Shown here: positions 36,950 to 47,763 of the stretch, one piece after another
Numbering within the stretch: the stretch's first letter is position 1
Layout: the number at the start of each line of letters is the position of its first letter
The notes under the pieces: model-generated
The model's input: only the letters and a program-made list of their open reading frames with translations
Databases searched by the model: none
Told to the model about the DNA's origin: nothing
NCBI GenBank assembly: GCA_037974665.1
Contig: CM075764.1
Location: 87,786,825 to 87,850,824, forward strand
Direction of reading: 5' to 3'
DNA: 64,000 nucleotides
Origin: Ehretia macrophylla
Lineage: Eukaryota > Streptophyta > Magnoliopsida > Boraginales > Ehretiaceae
Made by a program: the position numbers and the translations under genes

Positions 36950-37770
36950 ATGGAGGATGAGCCAGAGCCTGACTTCACAACGCAGAAAGTATTATTTGCT
37001 TCTTTTGCTTTGTATGAGTTCTAAAATTATGTATCGATCTATCATCTTTCATTTTTGTTGTGCATATGATGGCCTAACTTTTCTAGGATACGTTGTTTCC
37101 TAAAGATCTCAAATGCTTTTTTCAATTATAAGAATGACTTTATTTATTTACGTGTTTGTGTTGGGATTTTCACAGATTAATTAATGTCATGTACTTCTCA
37201 TCTCAATTTAGATTTTGCTATGTGTTATTGAGATGTTCTATGATATCACTTTAAGGCTATACTTGTTTCGAGTCTTGTTGGTTATGTTGTACGGCCTTAA
37301 CCTCTCTTAAATAAAAAAAAAAAAAATTTAAATGTTTGCCTAATGTGGTTATACCCTGGTTGATAGAAGTCTAAACTTATCTTCTTTATGACACAATTTC
37401 TATAAACTAGTATCTATAAATAATAAAGTAAAATTCCTCTTTTTGCTAGATTAATAGAACACAAAATCACTTGCGAGATCCATATCTTTTAAGTGACTTT
37501 CTATTCTTTTCTCCAACTTAATTTGACACTGATTACATTATTTATTTATATTGAAAATATTTACAGGATCGAGAACGAGATCGTTGTTCATGGCATTTCA
37601 GTGAGAACTCTAAGGCAAGGTCATCAAGGGCGTAAGAAGAAAAGATTCTTACGCTTAACTATGCCAACTTTAGAGTGCAAACCCTTGTTACTTGATATAT
37701 GACTGCATGGGAAGGACAGCGTGATTAGAAACTTTGCTCAAGCTTTCTTCCTTGCACCACAAGACAGAGA
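36950..37770 (+). pseudogene. Small spliced gene or gene relic with NTF2-domain-like remnant (copy 1)
   Basis: Exon 1 (36950-36988) encodes MEDEPEPDFTTQK before a donor (AAA|GTATTATTT). An acceptor ATTTACAG ends near 37566. The next exon in phase reads DRERDRCSWHFSENS... and stops after about 22 codons. A different frame is longer (IENEIVVHGISVRTLRQGHQ). Further on, GKDSVIRNFAQAFFLAPQDRE appears in frame with that second reading, interrupted by one TGA. This resembles the NTF2 domain of plant G3BP-like RNA-binding proteins. The mix of frames suggests decay, although splice sites and start are preserved in both copies. I do not recognise the parent gene from the N-terminus. Confidence 0.45.
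37235..37326 (+). mobile_element. SINE fragment within the copy 1 intron
   Basis: It shows a B-box-like TTTCGAGTCTTG, then TATGTTGTACGGCCTTAACCTC and an A-rich tail, as in the other SINEs. The counterpart in copy 2 is at about 62645-62715 on the other strand. Confidence 0.5.
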
Positions 37771-38099
37771 ACATTATTAAGAAAGAAGTAGCTACACTTA
37801 AGAGTTAATGGGATGGTTAAGTAGTTTGCCTGTTGTATACAAATGTTCTAAATTCGAACCACGACTTTGACCTCAATTGTATTATTAAAAAAAGAAAAAA
37901 AAAGAGTTAAGAAGTAGCATTTGTATATTGCATCAGTTTATAATTTTGATGTAACAAATGTTATGCCAAAAGAAATTGAGATTTCTTGGATTGCATTTGG
38001 TGGTTACTGGAACTAGTAATGTCCTCATCTGCGTGATGTGTAAATGAATATTTCATTCTTTATCTTAAATATAATATTGGTTGAAAGTGTAATATATAA

Positions 38100-39525
38100 T
38101 CACTAAAAGTTTGATAAGCTGACAAAGGTGATCCCTACACTTAACTCTTTATAATACTCTAATTGAAAAAATAAAAAAGGTGTTGCATAGGTGCCATATT
38201 GCAATAGCCTTTTACCCGTTGTATAAACTAAACTTTTTTTCAACAGTTTTATTTAATTAATTATTACGAATTTCTTATCACTTTTTGTTAATATTGCTCA
38301 TAATATTACTTTTTCATTATGATTTTAAAATTATAGTTTAATTATCATGGTTTTTTAAACCGTTCTTTTTTATTTATAAAAAACTATTATAGTAGAGAAT
38401 TTGTAACGAAACCATATGCAATGATTGTTATTTGTAACGATTTTTAACTTTTTTTTAAAAAATTTAAGTGTTGCACCAAATAAAAATTGTGGTAGTGCTC
38501 TTAAACATTATACTCATGTCCTCTATGTTGTTATTGCAGATAAACGATTTGCAGAGACAAAATACATTGTCAACATGAGAAAATAAACTTGATCAGTGTC
38601 ATTAAAATCTTAAACTATTGTTAAGAATTCTAAATTGTATTTGACCATGAAACTATATCTTTTTATACTTACAAACTTATATGAAAAAAAAATATAAAAC
38701 TTAGTATAGGGAGTCGGTGAATCTGGTATTCATTTCTTAAATATTCTTTCTTTGCATGAACTTCGATAGAGATACATGATTCACTTTTGCTATAGATAAC
38801 TTCGATAGATGATACAGGATTCACTTATGCTATAGATACTTATAGGGTAGGATTCTCAAATATGCATATTATATAAAATTTAATTAATCAACTGTTTTTT
38901 AAATGTTCGACATTATAGTATCTTATACCACATGAAAAATCTTTTGATATATTTCGTTATTTGTGCGATATTTGGATATGTTGGATAGTTTATAATTTAT
39001 AAAATAAAGTTTTAGAAAATTATGTGTAGAGTTGTGTCTAAATATTGTGTATTTACAACATTTATAAATAGGGGTACTCTTTATAGATTTAAGATACAAT
39101 CAATTCTCTAGAAGTTTCTCTCTAAGTATTTCCCTTTCTACCACACAATATTAAACTTTGTGAGAGTTTTTGAGCGTTAAGGTTTGTTGTATGGAAGTTT
39201 TATTGCTATTCTTGAAAAGTTCTATGGCAATTTCTCCTCTAAAGAAGCATATCAAACAAGCCTCAAGCCTTGTTTATTATTTTATTTAAAGTCTATAAGT
39301 TTCTATCATCCATTTATTTTTGAAGTTTCATTTTTTTTTTTAACAGGATGAGTAGATTGCTTTTTAACTCCATGACCTACTGTTAAATAGGGAGAGATGC
39401 TCAAGTTTTTTTGCTGAATCAGAGAGCAAAATATTTCATTAACGAAATAAAAATATAAACGGTGGGTCAAAATACCAAGTACTGAGAAGATCTTAGCCTA
39501 AAAAAAGATATTGAAGCTCATGCTA
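38100..39525. other. AT-rich spacer
   Basis: No gene. A short tandem duplication of about 39 bp at 38760-38850 (ACTTCGATAGA...TTCACTTWTGCTATAGATA) is present. Confidence 0.4.
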
Positions 39526-39529
39526 AGGT

Positions 39530-40500
39530 CAAACAAGAAAAAAAGGACTCAAGGTAAGAGGAGATGCAAGCAAACCCGGGGAAACCTTTCCTGGTTCGAT
39601 CTGTTTACCTACAAAGAAATCATTTATTGCCCCAGAGAGATCTGATCTGAGTGGTAGGGACTGGCTAGGTGACATCCTAACATGTCCAACATTAAGATGT
39701 CCAAGGGATTTCATGCTTTGAATATTTTGATCACCTTTAGAAGATGGCAGGCTAGTCAGTACCTGGTCGATATTATTAAGAACTTCAAATCTATTATGTG
39801 GAACCTTTAAGGACGGGCGGGATAGAGTATTCTTGGTTGGGGCACCAATGTGGTGTTGGAGCAAGAGGGGTGAGGTTGTTGTTTGTTGGTGTTAGAGACA
39901 TTTTTCTTCTTTCGTATATCAACCCAATCGGGCTTCTAGGGAATATTCTTCTCTTGGGTAAATGTCTTTGTGACTCTGGGCTGAGCTTGAGCAAAGGGGC
40001 ATGAAGAGAAGGAATGACCTATCAACTAACAAGAAGAACATTTTATGGCTTCCAAGCATATTCAATGGCTATCTCAACAATCTCTCCATTCGGAAGCTTG
40101 GTAAAAGTCACTTCTGGTAGTTCTTCATTTATATTCATCTCGACACAAACCCTAGCATATCCAAGATGAGATCTCGATGCCATTTTCGAATCCATTTGCA
40201 TCGGGAATCCAATGGTGCTAGCGACATAACTGAGACCAGGTTAAGTCCAAAGCACAAGGGGTACATTCCAGAGCAAGTGCCACATAAGGGTATTTTCACA
40301 TGAGAAGTTGACGAGTTGAGTATTTATTTCATATTTTCTCAATATCAGTGGTCTGTGGTTGACGTGCCACAGTTTCTCAAGAACTTGATCATATAGCTCT
40401 TCAGAGTCAAATTGGAAGATAAAGAGGTCGTTATCTGTCGACTAGATGTCCCTAGTACCAAAGCTTTTCTATTGTGCCTCAACCATGTTCTTAATTAGAA
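39530..40500 (-). pseudogene. LINE-type ORF1-like protein (DUF4283 + zinc knuckle), decayed
   Basis: On the minus strand the reading runs from QLWNYYLV and FDSEELYDQVLEKLWHVNHR to GLSYVASTIGFPMQMDS, SHLGYARVCVEMN and EIAIEYAWKP, the DUF4283-type sequence common in plant non-LTR retrotransposon ORF1 and its domesticated relatives. It should be followed by a CCHC knuckle. Here a shifted frame gives KCSSC, a stop, then GHSFSSCP, so the knuckle is broken by a frameshift and a stop. Further stops lie upstream. No reverse transcriptase accompanies it. Confidence 0.7.
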
Positions 40501-41028
40501 AGAAATGATGGGCTTACCAATAGATTGTCTCACGAGGTAATAATTCCAAAGTTGGGATCCTTCATCGTAAACATCTATAGGGGCCGAAGAATTATTTTTA
40601 CCATCAATAACTTTAGATTGAAAGTAATTAAGCTTGATGAAGGTATGTTACTTTGGCAAGAAAAAGGATTTCCAACTGGAATCCACATTATGCTTAGCTT
40701 CACAATTAACGTGCTTAGGATTGAGAGATGGGAATTGTTACTCCTTCTTATGTTGCATTGCACCCGTAAATTCAAAGTAACAGCATCAATTTGATTCAAA
40801 TTTGGACTGGAAATTGCCAAAACAATTTAGAGAGGAGAATGCAAAATTTGGGCTGAAGCATTTTTGACTCCTTCAACAAATTCGTTGCCTCATTTAAAAA
40901 TTGAAGCAACACTAATTTTGTGGCCCACAACAAGGCCATTAGCGGTGCCTCCAAGCTGCCCCGATATGTCACCTAAATTGTCTACTAGCCCACATGCTGT
41001 CATGTGAATAAGGTTGAAACGTTTGACG

Positions 41029-41560
41029 TGTTAGGATTAGTATGCCCTAAAAACCACTAGCACGTGACATTTCAGTAATATTGAATACATATTGTAATTG
41101 TTAATATTAATGAAAACATGCATTCATTATTCTCTCTGTCTTATTTATGTGTATTTGCTTGTATAAAGGCCCTTGAACCTTAGTGTATGAATTGGGTGCA
41201 CGGTGACCGAGCATAGAAGGTCTAAGTCATAGATACTTGATTCTAGATTCAGTTCATAATCGATTGATGGAGTTGGACGTTTCATCAAGGTCTAGGTTAT
41301 AGTGAGTTAGGCTTTTGTGAAGGGTAACCTGCCTTGGTCAGCGGTAGGTTTCCGAACTAAGTCTCACTAGTGTGTGTGGCACACATTGAACATACCACTT
41401 AGGTATGATCTCCAAGAGGTATTATCAAAGATAGAGATCAACGTATACCTTATGTAACTAAGTGATTAGTACTTTAATCTTGAGCATATGTGGATGAACT
41501 GACGAAATCAGATTCATGTACTTTATTGCACTATGGGTGAGATTTCTATTATGGGTGAAC
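41029..41560 (+). mobile_element. Possible LTR fragment (copia-like)
   Basis: It begins TGTTAGGATTAGTATGCCC, a frequent start of plant copia-type LTRs, and has an AATGAAAAC/CATTCATTATTC stretch that could be the R/U5 region. I found neither the end nor a target duplication. Confidence 0.35.
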
Positions 41561-41599
41561 AACTCTGTGTGTGGGACATATGGGTGTGACTAGTTGGGA

Positions 41600-41840
41600 C
41601 ATGAGTATACAATATAGAATCCATGTCGTCGCATGATGGAATAATCGCTTTTCGCTTGCAAAATCCCGTGACCAAGTAGAAATGAACTTGGTGTAGAAAA
41701 CAAGGCCCTTGGAGACTGTTTGAGACCATAAAGAGCCTTCCATAGCTTACAAACATGCTGAGGGTACAAGGGATGAACAAATCCAGGCAGTTGGGATATA
41801 TATACATCTTCACACTGTGGAGAAACGCATTATTAACACC
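41600..41840 (-). pseudogene. Ty1/copia reverse transcriptase fragment
   Basis: Minus-strand translation gives VNNAFLHS, then in another frame [20 protein letters not shown] and [10 protein letters not shown]. These are the conserved RT blocks around NAFLHG...[13 protein letters not shown] of copia elements. Frameshifts separate the blocks. Only about 80 codons remain. Confidence 0.8.
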
Positions 41841-41869
41841 CACACTACCTCCACACTATGTCCATCTCA

Positions 41870-42020
41870 GCATTATCACCATGACACACATTTACCACGA
41901 CCACAACACCATCACCACAACCACGACACACCTTCACCCCGACCACGACACCATCACTTCGACTATGACACACCTTCACCACCACCACGACACCATCACC
42001 AACACTGCTACCACCATGAC
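41870..42020. repeat. CAC-rich minisatellite
   Basis: Imperfect tandem units of the type CACGACACCATCACC / CACGACACACCTTCACC. Open frames on either strand here (His-rich, Val/Gly-rich) are products of the repeat. Confidence 0.75.
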
Positions 42021-42289
42021 CCATAGGGGTTCCAATCGAGTAAATTGCTACCTCCAAATCGAAACCCCAAAATTAGGGGTTTTGTTTATCCGTAATTGGA
42101 AACCACTTGAGGGTTTTGAATTTCGGGTAATTGAAACCTCCAATTAGAAACCCTAACTTGCATATTTTGTATATTTTCTTAAATTGCATATTTTGTAGTT
42201 ATCTTATCTATCTGTTATAGCAAATAATCTGGCTATTCATTAGGTACTTTTTGTTTTGCTTCTTTTAGCATAAATTAACTCTAGATTTA

Positions 42290-43210
42290 CATAGGAATGG
42301 CAATGGGCCGCCACTCAAAAAGCTCCCCCATCCCCTGCCCCGTCCTCGCATTCTATACCCCCGTCCCCCACCCTGTCCCCGCCCCCGAATCCCCGTGGGG
42401 AATGGAGATTACCCGCGAGGTTTTTATTATTCTTTTTAAACCTTAAGAATTATAATTAATTTGAATCATACAACTTCAAAATATAAATTAAAGTTATACT
42501 AATGATAAATATAAATATAGATCTTAAATAAAGTCTAATATTAATTATTCTTACAATTAAATAGTAAAAATAATATTATAGTAATTGAGTCTCAAATATT
42601 TAAAATAAATTTTGACTTAACCATTATGTATGAGAACTCTAATTGAAAAAGAATATTTCTTTGTACTAGTGAGATTGCATTGATTATTATAATTTTTTTT
42701 CTTGTCGCATGTCACATATAATATTAGTTGCAATTCTTTAAAATTCATCTTTAGTTATGTTATTTGAAGCTTTTTGAAGTGCAACTGAAATAACTAACAA
42801 ATCTCTTAATTCACTATGAACAATAGTAAAATTGAGGTATTTATGTCAATTGATAGCAAATCTCAAGTTACGACATACAATGGTTTTAAGAAGAATTATA
42901 GAATCCTTTCAAATAATCTAATTTTTCTTTTCCATTTTATAATACTTTGTTTAATGTTATTTTTTTGTTCTTTTATATGTATAATTTTAATACATATATA
43001 ATACTAAAATAATAAAAATAACTATCTATATATGCGGGGCGGGGTATGCGGGGCAGGAAATGCTTATCCCTGCACCCCGTCCTGCCCTCGCGCGGGGATT
43101 AAAAGTTGATCCCCATCCCCCACCCCATTCCCCATTTCTCGCCTTAATCTCCGTCCTATTTGGGGCGGGGATGGGGCGGGTACCTGCAATTCCTGTCCCC
43201 ATTGCCATCC
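42290..43210. mobile_element. 921-bp non-autonomous DNA element, GC-rich ends
   Basis: A perfect 9-bp direct repeat CTAGATTTA flanks it (42281-42289 and 43211-43219). The ends are inverted: left AGGAATGGCAATGGG..., right read inward GGATGGCAATGGGGAC..., each followed by about 100 bp rich in CCCCGCCCC or its complement, while the middle is AT-rich. It has no transposase. Ends of the GGGATGGCAATGGG type are frequent in plants. The class (hAT or MULE) is not certain from this copy. Confidence 0.75.
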
Positions 43211-43769
43211 CTAGATTTATACTAGTGTGAATCATCATTATGAGCTTTTGAACCCAAAATCTACTTTTTCTTGATCAAGTTTTTAAAGATGGTTGAGACT
43301 CAATTGTGTTAATCAATAATATTTGCACTGTGCTACCAATTTGGGAGGATGAACTAGCATTGTTAAAAAAATTTAAAAGTTGTAAAATTTCATGTGCATT
43401 TTTTAGGAGAGGCAGGATATCATCATTGAGAAGGTAACACGCCACAAAAGGAAATCTATCACCACCATGAAGGACCTGGACCTTTTCGGTGAGAAATATG
43501 CTACATCTTATTCCTTGTTCCATATTTCGTTTAGTTAACGACTCTATTCTCTTCCTGTTTGTGTTTTAATCAGTTATAGTAATACTATTTCAGGTATCAT
43601 ACTAAGTAATGCTTCAAAGAAGCTTCATAAAAAGTTTGCTACTGGAGCATCAGTTGTTAAGGTGCCTCAACATGCTAATATGATCATTATTTTTTTTTTC
43701 CTGATTGGGTATTTGGGCAATGTGTGAAATATGCTTTGATATCTCGTGTCATGGCCCAAGTTGATGTTC

Positions 43770-44669
43770 TTTCTTTGATAAAGAGTATGAGACTTAGTAC
43801 TGTAACTTCTATTCCAAATGCAGATGATTTAAGGAAATTTTCTTAATGGCTTTTGAGAATTGAAAATAGGAAAAAAGGTGATTCTAAAGATGGTGAGTCA
43901 ATTATAGAAATCCCTGATGAAATGCTCATCAAAGACTCAAAAGATACATTTGCTAAACTTGTGAATTTAGCTTATGCTGCTTTATTGGATAATATGTATG
44001 AATATCATTTTTTTAGAGAAAGAGCCATTCTTGTTCCAACATTAGAACAAGTTGAGATGATAAATGATTACTTAATGTCATTAGTACCCATAAAGGAGAC
44101 AATCTACTTAAGCTCATATAGTGTTTGCAAAGAACATGCAAATGTTGACAATGAGTTGGACGTATTTTCTCTAGAGATTTTGAATACTTTTTCTTGCTCA
44201 AGACTTTCAAATCACAAGCTAAACCTCAAGGTTGGAGTCCCAGTAATGTTGTTTATAAATATTGATTAGTCTAATGGTTTATGCAATGGAACGATTTTGC
44301 AAATTACCAAGCTTGCTAAACATGTTATTGAAGCTAAAATTATTTATGGGAGTAACATAGGAAATATTGTGTTAATACCCGGTGACTATGATTCTATCTA
44401 ACCATAGTTTGCCTGTTAAATTTCAGAGAAGACAATTTCCTTTGGTTGTAAGTTTTGCTATGACTATAAATAAAAGTCAGTGTCAAACAATTTCCTACGT
44501 TGGGCTGTATCTTTCAACACCTGTCTTCAGTCATTGACAACTATATGTTACACTTTCCCGAGTGACAAGTAAACAATGATTGAAGATTTTGATAAAAGAC
44601 GGTGATGATAAAGTATCAAAAACTACAATCAATGTGGTTTACAAAGAAGTGTTCCAAAGAATAAATTAG
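43770..44669 (+). pseudogene. Helitron PIF1-like helicase, C-terminal part, decayed
   Basis: Translation reads LIKSMRLSTVTS, FS(stop)WLLRIENRKKG, IPDEMLIKDSKDTF, ERAILVPTLEQVEMINDYL, LKVGVPVMLFINID, NGTILQITKLAKHVIEAKI, RRQFPLVVSFAMTINKSQ, VTLSRV and NVVYKEVFQRIN. This is the order of the C-terminal half of plant Helitron helicases, including the NKSQGQT-like and VTLSRV-like helicase motifs. Several stops (near 43843, 44267, 44400 and 44536) show it is dead. The Rep endonuclease half is not present in the window. Confidence 0.85.
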
Positions 44670-44934
44670 GTAAATATGTCTTTCTTATAATTTACATCAT
44701 ATCTTTGATTTTATGTCTATATTTCTTTTCATTAATGTTTACGTTATATTGTAATGGTAGTAAAAAATAAAGTCTTATGTTATATGATTTATAAGATGAT
44801 TTGCTCATTATTTTGATTTTAATCAAATCATATGTCTTAATTTAGTGTTATCTTACAAAAGTATAGGATTACTTCAAAAGAGCATAGTAATATGCATCTA
44901 CCTATAAAAATCTTAATGAATTTCAAAATGAAAC

Positions 44935-45443
44935 ATGTTTACAAAGTGAAAGCAAAATAATTTTGTGTTAGTTTTGACTCATTATAAACTTGCCAATGAT
45001 TTTTTAAACATATGTATATACATGTTAGGCATGGTCAAATAATAATTTTTTGCGCGATGCAGGGCATTGCTACATCTTCTGTAGAGAAGCATATGTATGA
45101 CAAGATTGGCCATTAGATCCACAAAGTTTCTGGTGATAAAAAATAGATTCCATGCAGGTCATATGAGCAAGGAGTAAGAATGACATCAAACTAGGAGGAG
45201 ATGACATGAACATTGTAAATACAACTTGCTTGAAAGAAGATACATACATGTATGTTTTGGAATGTTTGATCCATATAAATAGTGATTACTATCCCTTTTT
45301 TAGAAAATATGTGTTTATATTTATTTAAGGATTTATTTGAAATTATATAACATAAATTGAATCAATTGGTTTTATATTTTATATTTTAGAGTATTCAAAG
45401 TACACTCGTGCGATACTCATGTATCGCACGGGTATAACATTAG
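44935..45443 (+). mobile_element. Helitron 3' end (plus strand)
   Basis: A perfect hairpin with 10-bp arms (CGTGCGATAC at 45407-45416 and GTATCGCACG at 45421-45430, TCAT loop) is followed by GGTATAACATTAG and then T at 45444. That is the Helitron terminus pattern with CTAG changed to TTAG. It lies 770 bp downstream of the helicase remnant on the same strand. Confidence 0.78.
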
Positions 45444-45785
45444 TTTTGTTTAAAAGAGTTTTTTACGTAGGATGGAAGAGGGAGAAATGAAGAAACGAGG
45501 TAAAATAAAAGAAAGAGAAGAGCAGAGAGGAAATATTAAATAAGAGAGAGAAATTAAAAAAGGAAGGAGAGAAAAAGAATTAAAGAAAATAGAAAAATAA
45601 AATATTTATCAAGTTGGCATGCTAACTAAGCATAACAATTAGCAGGTGATAAAATGATGATGACATAAGAGTGACTTCTAGCACTACTCCTAAAGAAAAT
45701 ATCATTTGTTCTTCATGTTGATTGAGCTTTTTATGGAACTAATATTAACTTTTCTTACCTAAAAGTTTTTTTTCTTTTTGTTTTT

Positions 45786-45893
45786 TATTCAGGAGAAGTC
45801 TAAGACCATATAATGTGATCATCAAGATTCAAACGCGCAACCTCTCACATAACAACGAGTAACATTAACTCTGGACCAAAGCCCTAGTGCCAG
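45786..45893 (-). mobile_element. SINE, minus strand
   Basis: On the minus strand: CACTAGGGCTTTGGTCCAGAG (A-box region), GCGTTTGAATCTTG (B-box-like), then GGTCTTAGACTTCTCCTGAA and a T/A-rich tail. It is the same family as 46548-46660. Confidence 0.65.
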
Positions 45894-46547
45894 TTTTCTT
45901 TTTTCCTTCAGAAGAGTGTTTTAGTATGATCATTTGTCAGAATACTTTATATTTTCCCTCTTATAGTTCGACCCTCCATTTCTTTGTTAAAAGAAAAAAA
46001 AAAGAGAAAACATTGAGAGAAAATATATGTATATTGAACACATTAGGAGTCAACATTAATGGTGGCTGAAAAGAGGAAGAAATAATAACTATATGTTAAA
46101 ATTTTGGTATGCAGTTAAATACAATATGAGATTGTATTTATAAGTTTTATAATTTAGTGACCAATAATAGAAAACTGGACCAATTAGTAACCTAGTATAA
46201 TAAGGGAACTTGTGGAAACCTGAAAACTAGCATATAGTATCAAGCATAAACTTGTAACATAATTAGTCATTATATTTTAACATTCTTTTCTTAGATACAC
46301 CATCAATTCATAGAAATGTAAAACTAGTCTACTTAATTCCACTTTCAGTTGGTCATCGATGAAAGATTCTAATTGAGTTCCACTGTTGTAGATGATCTCT
46401 TTTCATTATATTTAAAAGTAAAAGTATGCTAAAACAATAAGTCAATAAGAAAAAGATGAAAAAAATATAATTTCTTCATTCTTGTTATTTTTTTTCTTAT
46501 CATTTTGTAGGTTCTCATATTGTTAGTACCCAAAACATATAAAATGC

Positions 46548-46660
46548 CAGCCACTAGAGCTTTGGTTCAGTGGTAATATTACTTGCTGTGTATCTGAGAG
46601 TTTTTAAGTTCGAGTATTACTAATTACGTTGCACGACTTTAGACCTTTCCTGAATAAAAT
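46548..46660 (+). mobile_element. tRNA-derived SINE with perfect 16-bp target duplication
   Basis: Direct repeats AAAACATATAAAATGC at 46532-46547 and 46661-46676 flank it exactly. Inside: CACTAGAGCTTTGGTTCAGTG (A box), AAGTTCGAGTATTA (B box), GTTGCACGACTTTAGACC and a GAATAAAAT tail. The length is 113 bp. Confidence 0.88.
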
Positions 46661-47079
46661 AAAACATATAAAATGCAAATGCAAGTTAAATTAATAATTG
46701 AAAAACAAATTAAAATATAAAAATATTTTTTGTTTTGTAAATTAAAAATATAAAATATATTGTATTATGTATATGTGGAATTCTCTTTTATTTGTATATC
46801 TCATCGAGTCAAAAAGAGCCAAGATTTTGCATTCTTCTAATCACAAAGAACAATAAGAAAGTAGGACTTCAATTATTGTTGCTTGAATCCGTGTGTGTGT
46901 ATATATATATATGGTAAATAAGATAGCAGGACTTCAATTATTCTTCTAATATAATGATGTGTATCATGACATATATGAGGAAGCAGAAAAATAAACAATT
47001 TGAAGAGAGGCAACCACTATCGTTGAACTGGTCAAAAGTATTGGTGGAGAATTAAACTTTACAAATTTGTACTTGAGGT

Positions 47080-47202
47080 GTCAAAAACTCTACTCTAGCG
47101 ACATGATACTTACAATATTTGTGAGAGGTTGTGAGTTTAAGTCCACTAACTACATTTGTATATATGTATAGTGTTAGGTCTTCTTTAAATAAAATAAAAA
47201 AA
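47080..47202 (+). mobile_element. SINE-like element, diverged subfamily
   Basis: Flanked by AAATTTGTACTTGAGGT (47063-47079) and AAATTTGTAGCTGAGGT (47203-47219), two mismatches. Inside, a B-box-like TGTGAGTTTAAGTCCAC and the GTGTTAGGTCTTCTTTAAATA tail precede an A-run. Confidence 0.7.
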
Positions 47203-47413
47203 AAATTTGTAGCTGAGGTAGACAATTTTATAACAGTCAAGTTCTATCCTTGAAAAATCAGAAAGAAAAATTCTTGAAAATGTCTTGAACGTTTCCAAAA
47301 CATCCCATGCATCCTAATGCATTTGGATGCAATATTGGACATGCATTGATGCCAACCACCCAATTGCATTAAGAAATGTTCTAATGCAATTGGATCGTTT
47401 TGAAGAATGACTC

Positions 47414-47574
47414 TCTCAGAAATATCTTGAAGACTTTTGTCTCCTTTGTCCGTCGACATTGGATTGCATAAGAGTCGAGTTCTATCCTTGAAACTTCTCA
47501 GAAATATCCTGAAGACTTTTCTTCCGTCACATGCGTCTGCCAGTCTCCTTTGTCCATCGACATTGGATTGCATA
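47414..47574. repeat. Tandem duplication upstream of the 745-aa gene
   Basis: TCTCAGAAATATCTTGAAG...ATTGGATTGCATA (47414-47470) recurs at 47496-47574 with a 22-bp insertion. GAGTTCTATCCTTGAAA is also found near 47238 and 47478. Confidence 0.75.
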
Positions 47575-47720
47575 TAAAGGACGTGAACTCATCAAAAGGT
47601 AGCTGGTACCTATGCGCAGAATCCAAGTGTCCTTTAATATTAAAGCGAGGATTTGTCAGTTCAAGTAACACTTAGTGCATAAACGAGCCAAAGTTGAAAC
47701 CTTAGCCAATTCCTCATATC

Positions 47721-47730
47721 TATAAATATA
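47721..47730 (+). promoter_or_regulatory. TATA box of the 745-aa membrane protein gene
   Basis: TATAAATATA starts 43 bases before the ATG at 47764, so the leader would be only about 10-15 nt. A CCAAT lies 11 bases upstream of it. Confidence 0.5.
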
Positions 47731-47763
47731 GCCGCCCTTTAAACAAATAGAAGCATCTCGGAT

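Larger units (their letters stand above)
36685..38097 (+). repeat. Inverted duplication, copy 1 (gene or gene fragment with its promoter)
   Basis: It matches, in inverted order, 62218-63330 and 56897-57262 at high identity. It contains a TATA box (36841-36850), an AG-rich leader, an ATG at 36950 and the exon/intron described separately. A SINE-like or repeat segment (37800-37900) is present in both copies, so it predates the duplication. Confidence 0.85.

Noticed and set aside
41755-42147. 130-codon Thr/His-rich frame and its antisense Val/Gly-rich frame
   Set aside because: Products of a CAC minisatellite fused to copia remnant sequence.
46548-46660. Functional tRNA gene
   Set aside because: A and B boxes are present but the cloverleaf stems are not, and the unit has a SINE tail and target duplication.
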